64,000 nucleotides of DNA from Fistulifera solaris. Taxonomy: Eukaryota; Bacillariophyta; Bacillariophyceae; Naviculales; Stauroneidaceae. Below are positions 56,182-64,000 of the stretch, piece by piece. The stretch's first letter is position 1, and each line of letters begins with the position of its first letter. The stretch lies in contig AP026129.1 of assembly GCA_030295235.1 (NCBI GenBank), forward strand, positions 496,001 through 560,000, read 5' to 3'. The position numbers and the translations under genes are program-made. A model generated the notes under the pieces. That model had not been told where the DNA came from. It searched no databases and was given only the letters and a program-made list of their open reading frames with translations.

Positions 56182-57808
56182 ATGGCTCTGCGCGCTTCTT
56201 TAGGAAAGGTACGACGAGTATAGACGAAACGGAGCCGACAAGATTATTTAACGCGTACCTTGTCTTCGCTTTCGTACCTTGTTGTCGTTGCTAATCTAAT
56301 TTATTCATCACTTTTCTTTCCCCTTGTTCTGGCAGTTCGCTTCACGTACAATCCAGCGTGCTCGTGTTTCCTCCGCAGCCGTGGCCGCATCCACGCCCCA
56401 GTTCCCCGACTACGTCTTGCGCGCGCCTACCACCGATGTTACCACTCTCGACTCGGGTCTTCGCGTGGCATCGGAAACGGTACAAGGCAGCGAGACGGCT
56501 ACCGTCGGAGTCTGGATTGACGCTGGTTCGCGATACGAAACGGCGGCGAACAATGGCGTGGCCCACTTTTTGGAGCATTTGAGCTTTAAGGGAACTTCGA
56601 AGCGTACACAACAACAATTGGAAGTCGAAATCGAAAACATGGGAGGACATTTGAATGCTTACACCAGCCGTGAACAGACGGTTTACTTTGCAAAAGTATT
56701 CAAGAATGATCTCAAGAAAGCGGTAGAAATCCTTTCGGATATTTTGTTGCACTCAAAATTGGATGAGGGCGCCATCGAGCGCGAACGAGATGTCATCTTG
56801 AGAGAAATGTCGGAGATCAACAAGCAGCAAGAGGAATTGGTGCTTGATCACTTGCACGCAACAGCCTACCAGGGAACTGGATTGGGAAGAACTATCTTGG
56901 GACCTGAGGAAAACATCCGCTCGTTGACTCGTAAGGATTTAGTCGATTACATTCAGCAGCATTACACTGCTCCCCGAATGGTGATTGCCGCTGCCGGTGC
57001 TGTGCAACACGCTGAGCTATGTGATTTGGCTTCGGAATACTTTGAAATGTCCCTACCGTACCCGCGGGCGGCCTCGGTGTTGCTATGGATCCTGCTATTT
57101 TTACCGGAAGTGATTATCTGTAAGTTGTCGCAGTAACGGCCCACTGCCCGACACGGCTCTCACATTTTTTCTTCATCTATTACTCCCTCTAGTGTCAAGT
57201 TCAACTCCGAAGACACCGCTCACATCGCCCTCGCGTACGAAACAGCCTCCTGGACTTCGGAGTATGCCTTCCCGCTGTTATTGATGCAAGGCATGCTGGG
57301 TTCCTATGACCGTACGCAAGGTCTTGGACGCAATCACGCCTCTCGACTAGGACAGGAAGTTGCAGAAAACGAACTCGCTCATTCCTACGCTGCCTTCAAC
57401 TCGTGCTACAAGGACACCGGTCTTTTTGGACTCTACATGGTGTGTCCGGACAACAAGGTTGACGACATGATGTGGACGGTCATGAACAACTTGGTTCGAT
57501 TGGTACATTCTCCTTCTGACGAAGAAGTAGAGCGCGCCAAGTTAAACTTGAAGGCTACCATGTTGGCAGGACTTGATGGACATGCCAATACAGCGGAAGA
57601 CATTGGCCGGCAACTTTTGACTTACGGACGCCGCATGACCCCTGCCGAGATCTTCAGCCGTATTGATGCAGTGACGGTGGATGACATCAAGGCAACTGCA
57701 GCAAAGTTCATCAACGATCAAGATCATGCGCTTGCCGCCGTCGGCGGTATCCACGAATTGCCCGATTACAACTGGATCCGTAGTCACTCGTACTGGTTGC
57801 GTTACTAA
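56182..57808 (+). CDS. PMPCB: Mitochondrial processing peptidase, beta subunit
   Basis: MPP removes presequences from imported mitochondrial proteins; the beta subunit is the zinc protease. Exon 1 (56182-56208) encodes MALRASLGK and is joined across a 127-bp intron to [20 protein letters not shown], a typical presequence. The inverted zinc motif HFLEH (His86, Glu89, His90) lies in [40 protein letters not shown] and [15 protein letters not shown] follow, the latter with the third zinc-ligand Glu. One G short near 57066 separates LPYP from [17 protein letters not shown]; a 73-bp intron (57120-57192) then leads to [20 protein letters not shown] and [19 protein letters not shown]. It could double as complex III core 1. 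Confidence 0.9.
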
Positions 57809-57905
57809 AGACGGAAGATGGGAATCTAATTAAAGAACTAGTAAGCAATCTGAATAAAAGTTCCATCATTTACAATAGCATCAAATGAAGGGAAGGCAAC
57901 GATGA

Positions 57906-58795
57906 TTACATTCCGAGGTCAATTGCACGATGCATCATAAGGGTCGTTGCCAGCCACACCGAGTTCTGAATCGTCGCACTGTTGACAATCAACTCATCCA
58001 ACTCGTCCTTGACGGGTGCTCCTCTTCGTAGATCCCACCACCAAGGAGCGTGACATAAAATGCCGCTCCTACAACAACAAATGCAATGGGGAAGGTAATA
58101 CTCGGTCTGAGAAACCACGGAGGTCGTTCACCCGTTTCACCTTCGAATAATCCAAAGAAATAAAAGTTCTTGGCCTTTTCTAAGAATCCTTCGAACCCTT
58201 CTTTCGGAACATCATTCGCTCGTAGTGCTTGTCGTGCCGCAAATGCTGCTTGAATTTCACTAGCCGTCCGGGGTGTATTGTCGGCCATAGCCAAGGAATC
58301 GAAATCAATGTTGGCCGTCGCGGGCTGTGCACTTAATACACACAAATCCAGCTCCAACAGTGCATTTGGAGGAACGACATCCGTGACTCCAGCGGCTCCA
58401 TATCCAAGTGCGGGATCGGTCACTTGAATAACGGCCCGTTCACCGATCGACATGCTCCGCAAGGCTTTGTCCCATGCGGGGATCATGGCCGTATCACCGA
58501 CCACCATTTTTTTGCTTGGGCGATCGTGCAATAACTTTCGAGTTTGCGTAGCATGTATATTGCACGGTAGCAATGTCTCCGAGATTCAGTTTTTCGCCAG
58601 TTCCTGGTGCTATCACTTTTTGAGGAGTTTGCTGTCTTCGGTTAATGGCTGTACTGTCGACGCCATCACCGTCGCTCGGAATTGTAGTTGTCTCAGCGTA
58701 GCAGAAGGCACGAAGGCATCACTTGTCCTTATTGCTGCGCATAGCACAAGAAGCTGTACAAATCTATGCATCTTTGTTGTGATGATTCTGTTCAT
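57906..58795 (-). CDS. Plastid-targeted, membrane-anchored FKBP-type peptidyl-prolyl isomerase
   Basis: FKBPs speed up proline isomerisation in protein folding. The leader MHRFVQLLVLCAAIRTSDAF ends in DAF|VPS, an ASAFAP-type plastid motif; the ATG at 58795 precedes it. The FKBP domain reads KKVIAPGTGEKLNLGDIATV, then VGDTAMIPAWDKALRSMSIG, RAVIQVTDPALGYGAAG and VPPNALLELDLCVL. About 90 residues later lies a membrane segment (ITFPIAFVVVGAAFYVTLL) and a C-terminal helix ending HRAIDLGM. Three one-base jumps at runs near 58616, 58500 and 58020 connect the frames. Position relative to thylakoid or envelope is unknown. Confidence 0.8.
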
Positions 58796-59463
58796 GATAT
58801 GCTAGATGACAACGACTGCAGCAACAACTTACGCCGACAAGAAAAGCTACAATAAAACAGTAGAAGTTCAAGTTTGCGGTCTATCCGGCCATCCGGCACC
58901 AGGCTTGAAGAAAGGAGAAAGGATGACAGAGTATACGAAGTGACGTCATCCGTAGGTACTACGTACGGCACTCGGTAGAAAGATTTCGACACCGTTCACC
59001 GTCTACCACCGGTAAGGTTACTGGTACAAGTACCAGGTAATGTCGGTGAAAACAACAATAGAAGCAACGCTTCGAATGTCTACGTCGACTTCACGTAGCT
59101 CTCGTAAGGTGAAATTCATCGAACAAGGGGGTACCCGGAGATACAGATACAGTCGATAAATAATTTCGACCACACCATTTTTAGATCTATTGTGCTCCAA
59201 ATCCATTGTCGCTTCCTTCGTTTAATGTTATGAAACGATGACTAACATTAATTAATCATCCAAACGCGAAAGGAACGAAAGACTCAACGCTCTGAATGTC
59301 TACTTGTATATCACGTAGGTCTCGTGAAAGAATAATTAATCGACAGAACGGTACCCGGATATTCTGGTTATCACCGCACCTCTTTATTTTTTTTTCTCTT
59401 TGGTCGTTTTTCAATCAAATCGATTTCAGGTAGTCGCCAACGAAAACATTTCATTCCAACAGT
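58796..59463. other. Intergenic region with a diverged direct repeat
   Basis: Apart from the ~78-bp duplicated block described separately (59065-59142 and 59285-59362) and TACCGGTAAGG/GTACCAGGTA words near 59010-59040, nothing is recognised. Confidence 0.5.
59065..59362. repeat. Imperfect direct repeat, ~78 bp, upstream of a plastid-protein gene
   Basis: Block 59065-59142 and block 59285-59362 share AACGCT..GAATGTCTAC, CACGTAG.TCTCGT, ATCGA and GGTACCCGGA.AT in the same order and spacing. The copies are 220 bp apart and lie about 100-400 bp upstream of the ATG at 59464. Confidence 0.7.
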
Positions 59464-60279
59464 ATGTTTAAAATAATATTCGCACTGGCCGTTTCAGCAC
59501 TCTACTTCTCGCCGGGAAGCGCGTTTACGCCGCGGCGCCCCGGACGACACACCCACATTCGATTGTTTGCGTCGTCGTTGCTCAAACCGGCCGCTGTCCC
59601 TTTGATGGATGCTGGAAAGGCAGTCGCTCGATCGGGAGAACTAATAATTGAACTCACAACAGTCGAGAATATCTACGGGGGCGCCTTGTCGGCTGTCGGA
59701 GCACAAGTACGCAACGCGGGGGATTGTCTAGCGCAAGCGGCAGCGTCTTGTCGATTCAAAACGGGAAGTGAACTGGTGACAGATGAATTACGAGAAGCTG
59801 CGACCTGTTTACAAGAAGCCGTAGCAAAAATGGAATTGGGGGCACATGAAGCGCTGGTCGATAACCGAAACGAAATGGCGTCTTCCATGGGTAAGAGGAT
59901 GCATCGCTGTCGAATGAAATGCCCCTGGTACTTTGTAAACCTGCAATGCTCTACGCTGACATCTAATTGCTGTGATTCTCCAGAAAAATCAATATCTGTC
60001 TTGGCGGACTGTGGCCGGGCATTGGAATCCGCGGGGGCCGGCATCATGACTCACGAGCCCGTGGATAAGATTGGAACCTATCTGGTGGATGCTTCGGAAC
60101 AACTTCTTTTATTTTCTCAACTTACCTTACAATTAGCTCCCAATCGTGAAGAGGCAAAAGTGGCTAGTCAACGCTTGACATTTGCTGCGGAACGAATGAA
60201 AATCGCTGGGAATGAATTGCAAGGAATCCAACTGGCGAAGAAGACCGGGAAAAGTTGGCTGAAAGGTGGAAATTTGTAG
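59464..60279 (+). CDS. Plastid-targeted helical protein of unknown function, with a hidden in-frame intron
   Basis: The ATG at 59464 starts a signal peptide (FALAVSALYFSPGSAFTPRR) with the plastid motif SAFTP. The mature part is helical and Ala-rich with repeated segments (DAGKAVARSGELIIELTTVE, DELREAATCLQEAVAKMEL, ADCGRALESAGAGI). Positions 59891-59983 begin GTAAGAGG and end TTCTCCAG, are 93 bp long and have no stop in frame. Their translation (Cys/Trp/Arg rich, MHRCRMKCPWYFVNLQCSTL) breaks the Ala-rich pattern, so this is most likely an intron; removing it joins MASSM to EKSISVLADCG. The spliced length is about 240 residues. No family is known to me. Confidence 0.7.
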   Translation: MFKIIFALAVSALYFSPGSAFTPRRPGRHTHIRLFASSLLKPAAVPLMDAGKAVARSGELIIELTTVENIYGGALSAVGAQVRNAGDCLAQAAASCRFKTGSELVTDELREAATCLQEAVAKMELGAHEALVDNRNEMASSMGKRMHRCRMKCPWYFVNLQCSTLTSNCCDSPEKSISVLADCGRALESAGAGIMTHEPVDKIGTYLVDASEQLLLFSQLTLQLAPNREEAKVASQRLTFAAERMKIAGNELQGIQLAKKTGKSWLKGGNL

Positions 60280-61045
60280 ATTGACAAGTTTGCCACCTTA
60301 TTCTTGTTGCCGATGCGTACATAGTGTCGGTAAACACTCACAGCCTAGAGTGCAAGTCCGAGTCATGTTTAGAACATGGACCTGTTTCTATTCTCGCCTT
60401 TCTATTAGTTTCATATGGAATGAATCTATAGAAGTAGGAACGTTCCGTTCTTCTTTGAGAGTCAAAAGAAACAATCGTCACTCCGCATTACCTCTAGCTC
60501 GTGAGTATTTGGCACGCGGAGCAAGGCGAGGTTTCGTGTTTCGTGAATACCTGGTAAAAAGGTTGAAGCTGTTGGAGTTTCAGGGTTACAGTAGACTGCT
60601 TGGGCCAAGAAGCCTTACAAGTACTGATAAAGTCGTGTAGTCAGTAGTAATCACTCATGCCCTCGCTGAGCGTTCGGGTTATTGAATACTGCATAAACGA
60701 AAGAGCGTCGTGCCGCAAATAAATAGCCAAAACAAAAGCCTTTTGATTCTTTCGCCTACTTACTCTACCTTTTAAAGTGCGCGGAACGGCGCGGCGAACT
60801 TCTGAGGTGGAAGTGTTCCCGAATTCGGAGATTCTTTCGTGGCGCTGTGCAGTTTTCAACTTTGAAATTGCCTCTTTGTTGCACTTTCCCCACTTCTTGT
60901 TCCATTCGAAGTGGCATAACTGCACGAATGACTCAATGAACATTCTTCTCCAACATAACATCACAAAATTGCAAGACAGCAAAACGCAACGATTGCATTT
61001 CACGCATTCACACAAAAAAAAGAAAACAACTCACTTGAAGAAATC
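60280..61045. other. Intergenic region without a supported gene
   Basis: Open frames on both strands (60266-60640 and 60641-61015) lack coding character. The promoter of the TPR-like gene lies at the right end. Confidence 0.5.
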
Positions 61046-61708
61046 ATGGCCGTCGTTACTCGACAGTCTTCCGCCAAACGATCTCGACCGGCTATGCGCC
61101 GACAATCCGTAGAAAATCTAACTGTTGGTTTACCCCTGACACGGCTTCATCGCTTGCTCGACGAAACGCTTCCGCAGTTCGATCGACCACTCGCTGTGGC
61201 GGCTGCTAACGCGTACAGCGACCTTTTGACGCGACGGGATGATGGTCGCGATGATCTGGTGCGCATTGATGATGTACTGAGTGCATTTCTCAACAACAAC
61301 CGGTATAAGCCGAAAGCAGAAATCATTTTCGAGGTTCACTTTCTGCAGGGAATGATCCGGGACAGTTTGTATCATACGGAAGAGGCCCGAATGTCGTACA
61401 CACGAGCTCTCTGGATTGCTTCTTGCACCCAAAGTATTCCTCAGATGAAACTCGCCTCCACTTTGCATCATCTAGCTAAAACCTATGCGCAGACGGGAAA
61501 CTATGTAGAAGCAACCAAGTTACTCGGCAAAGCTTTGACGGAATATGAAAGTTGTCAAATGTCGGAGAAACACGCTTGCATGGAAGATGCTCGACAGTGT
61601 TATCGTATCTCCTTGGAGAAGCAACTGGGCAATCAACTGACACGTTCTGCCGTCCATCGACTCTCGCGTATATTTGAAGAAAGTGAAAGCGAACAACCAG
61701 CGCTCTAA
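61046..61708 (+). CDS. TPR-like helical-repeat protein
   Basis: The 220-residue single-exon protein has a basic start (MAVVTRQSSAKRSRPAMRRQ). Helix pairs follow, such as HFLQGMIRDSLYHTEEARMSYTRA (read as two helices) and ASTLHHLAKTYAQTGNYVEA, which fit the tetratricopeptide pattern (small residue at 8, Ala/Gly at 20, Pro absent). TPRs mediate protein contacts. Partner and location are unknown; the ATG at 61046 is the first in frame. Confidence 0.6.
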   Translation: MAVVTRQSSAKRSRPAMRRQSVENLTVGLPLTRLHRLLDETLPQFDRPLAVAAANAYSDLLTRRDDGRDDLVRIDDVLSAFLNNNRYKPKAEIIFEVHFLQGMIRDSLYHTEEARMSYTRALWIASCTQSIPQMKLASTLHHLAKTYAQTGNYVEATKLLGKALTEYESCQMSEKHACMEDARQCYRISLEKQLGNQLTRSAVHRLSRIFEESESEQPAL

Positions 61709-61840
61709 CTGGAAAAGCACTCACAATGAGATTATATCATAGAATAGAGATAAGATAAGCTACCATGTATGTATCAACCAACTGAATCGCATTTATGAAT
61801 AGAAACATCGCTATATGATCATCCGAGGCGTCTGCGCAAT

Positions 61841-62763
61841 TCATCGTTCTACTGGCACGTTATTTCGTCCTCCAAATCGACGCTGCCGTTCGGCATACCA
61901 CTCCAAGGCTGCTTCTAATTCTTCTCGATCAAAGTCCGGCCACAAACAATCCGTAAAATAGAGCTCAGCGTACGCCGCATTCCACAATAAAAAGTTACTT
62001 AATCGGGATTCCCCACTTGTTCGAATAATAAGATCGGGATCAGGAAGATGCCGTGTCGATAAGGCAGATGTAAAAGGTCTTCTGTGATGTCATCTGGTTG
62101 CAGCAAGCCAACTTGAACTTGTCGAGCCAACTGTTGTGCAGCCTGTACCAGATCTTTTCGACCACCATAATTGATCGCCAAGTTCAGAGTAAATCGTTTT
62201 GTTGAGTGTGTTGAATCAGCCAAGCTGCTCGTCGCCAATGTTCCCTCTTGTAGACGCTCTAATGCCTTTACCAGACTCGTCGGAATACGCTCGTCGTTTA
62301 AATTTCCCAAAACTGTAATTCGAATTTGCTCCCGACACGCCTTGTCGTAAAAATCATGCGCGGTCTGCTCCATGACACGAAAGACGGAGCTCACTTCTTG
62401 CGGTGATCGGTTCCAATTTTCGGTGGAAAAGGCAAACATTGTACAACATTCGACCCCATGTTCTCGCAATACGGGTAGGGTATTAATTAAACGTTGGGCG
62501 CCTTGTCGGTGACCGGAAATAACACTTTGATTGTTTTGCTGAGCCCATCGCGCGTTTCCGTCACAAATGAAGGCAACGTGTTTGGGACTTTTCGTGGGTT
62601 CAAAATGTTGAGTTTCTTCGATCAATCTCAGATCTTCACCATTAGCAGAGCGAACTGTTTGATGATCGTTCAATGTCGACGACGAGGTGAAGGTTGACTT
62701 TGAAAAAGAACATAGTTGACCGCCAAGTTGACTGCCGATTCGAAATGGACGGATCCACGCCAC
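61841..62763 (-). CDS. cis-Prenyltransferase (undecaprenyl/dehydrodolichyl diphosphate synthase family)
   Basis: It adds isopentenyl units in cis to make long polyprenyl diphosphates, the glycosyl carrier lipids. The catalytic motif [16 protein letters not shown] (Asp68) is followed by [36 protein letters not shown] and [20 protein letters not shown]. One extra T near 62075 joins ITEDL to [22 protein letters not shown]; the remaining frame gives [20 protein letters not shown] and [20 protein letters not shown], all family signatures. The frame has no ATG near its start (GTG at 62763). A neighbouring frame offers an ATG near 62812 with a basic/hydrophobic leader, so the true start lies upstream and location (ER or organelle) is open. 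Confidence 0.88.
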
Positions 62764-63433
62764 TCCAAGGGAAATTCCCCAGAGAAAGAAAGAAACGAGC
62801 CTTGTTCTTCGCCCTCATCCGTCTCGATCTTGTTATCCATTTAGCGCCTTTAGAGTGTAACCGCTTGTTCAGTATAGTGTTTGCTATTCAAAATAAGAAA
62901 CAAACACATTTTTTTAGAATTTTGTTTAATTGAGGCGTCGCGTTTTCGTACGCGACGATTGTTGGGAGAACTCGCATCAGGCTATGAGCTCGCATGACTC
63001 CCGTTTCTTAGCAGTCATGAGTATCGTTTGCGGACGATAAGCGCAGTACCGGTGTGATCGATTATTTTTCATGAATGAGTATGAAAAGTACCGTACCTTA
63101 TTTTTTCACGATCTCCCCTCGTCACTCGTCACTCGTCACTGTCACTGGATAAAAAGACCTTAAAAAGAAAAAAGTACAATCCAGCGGTCATTCTCAAATT
63201 GGTCATTATTTGCCTCCTCTTGTCTTCCTCCACAACACGTAAAGGATAATCAAGCTCTTGCATTCCAGCTTTGTGCCTCGACCTCCAAGCAAAAGTAATT
63301 AGGAAGAAGAGAGCGAGCGACGATCAAGGAAGATAGTGCACAGGATTTGAAAGGATCGATTCTGCTCGAAGGGATAAAGCACTTTGGATAACAATTCATT
63401 TCGGTCGTTTTGTAATCCAATAAAAATCTCAGA
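62764..63433. other. Divergent promoter region
   Basis: Besides the likely true start of the prenyltransferase near 62812, no gene is seen. GTCACTCGTCACTCGTCACTGTCACT near 63120 is a short tandem of CACTCGT words. Confidence 0.5.
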
Positions 63434-64000
63434 ATGGCCGAAGAGGACTCAAGAAAGTCGCAGTACCAGCGCAAGCTTGCTCGTCAACGTCAATTGGAGT
63501 TGATGGAAGCAGCAGCGATGGGAACCGTCCCCCTCGATGCAGCTTGATTTGGGATCGGGCGGCATCCGCTCGCGTGGTGGAAAAAATGGAGACGATCTCA
63601 GTTTCGTAGGAGACGAGCATCAACCAGTTGTTTACAGTCCGAGCAACAAGCGCACCAGTTTGCGATTCTCTCCGAATAACTCGCCGACTGGTAGCGGCAA
63701 AGCCACATCCAATCCTTTTAAATCGCGCAGCGCGGAAGATGCTTTCTCGATCAACCTGATGGATCACGATGCCGGAGTCTATCGAGAAGATAAGCCGCGA
63801 GGATCCATTTTCAATACCATAAGGAGCATGTTACAGTTTCCTTCGGCTCAGAAGAAAGAACCCAAAATCTCGGAAACGATCAATCTGCACGATATGGAGG
63901 AGACGGACGCAGAAATTGACTACTTGGGAACGAAGCCGGACTGGTTGAAAGGCCGACGCGACGAAAGCCGTCGTGCTAGTCCCATGGCAGCGCTTTCAGT
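63434..64000 (+). CDS. N-terminal part of an unknown protein, cut at right edge
   Basis: The ATG at 63434 starts MAEEDSRKSQYQRKLARQRQ. One C too many in a C5 run near 63528 interrupts the frame; without it the text goes TVPSMQLDLGSGGIRSRGGK and stays open to the edge. The visible ~188 residues are polar and Ser/Arg rich, probably disordered, with DYLGTKPDWLKGRRDESRRA near the end. Such tails often precede a membrane or catalytic domain. The family cannot be told from this part. Confidence 0.55.

Noticed and set aside
1-64000. Retroelement or virus-derived genes
   Set aside because: No reverse transcriptase, integrase, capsid or long terminal repeats were recognised. The two candidate elements are short inverted-repeat types.

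Overview
The window looks like nuclear DNA of a pennate diatom, most like Phaeodactylum tricornutum. Genes are dense, sit on both strands and have zero to two GT-AG introns of about 60-160 bp. Several proteins start with a signal peptide that runs into an ASAFAP-like motif (SSFAP, SAFTP, DAFVP, QAFVV, HAFQS), the diatom signal for import into the complex plastid. The species call is inference; no marker gene is present.

Layout. 1-6.7 kb (-): N-terminal two thirds of an ATM/Tel1 checkpoint kinase, cut by the left edge. 7.4-11.2 kb: a small orphan, COQ5 ubiquinone methyltransferase (-), and a uridine-kinase-like P-loop kinase. 11.5-13.3 kb: an inverted-repeat bounded stretch. 13.5-25.8 kb: a plastid Rieske-like protein, PAK1IP1/MAK11, cyanase, the XPF nuclease, a double-PH protein, a plastid SLC17-type transporter and a fibrillin-like protein. 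26.5-29.9 kb: a tail-anchored UBE2J ubiquitin-conjugating enzyme and a predicted plastid protein ending in a bacterial-type xanthine phosphoribosyltransferase. 30.1-34 kb: gene-poor, with a 2-kb terminal-inverted-repeat element carrying an 18-bp minisatellite, then decayed coding stretches. 34-43 kb: an actobindin-like actin binder, two orphan membrane proteins (one an atypical kinase), a double cupin and an LRR membrane protein. 43-49 kb: small orphans, a plastid protein and a SERINC. 49-51.5 kb: a palindrome-rich repeat array and an orphan gene. 52-64 kb: an acidic secretory protein, an IFRD protein, mitochondrial processing peptidase beta, a plastid membrane FKBP, a plastid orphan with a stopless intron, a TPR-like protein, a cis-prenyltransferase and the start of an unknown gene.

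Functionally this is ordinary scattered eukaryotic content. Two genes serve genome stability (ATM, XPF), two mitochondria (COQ5, processing peptidase), six or more the plastid. No operon or defence locus is evident.

The main technical point is that about 30 otherwise well-conserved reading frames or frame segments jump by exactly one base, nearly always at a homopolymer. The same fault appears in most genes and in both directions, so it is best read as consensus indel error of a long-read assembly, not as pseudogenes. Coordinates below span such jumps. Some Met residues cited by simple reading are TTG/GTG; I moved starts to ATG where possible.
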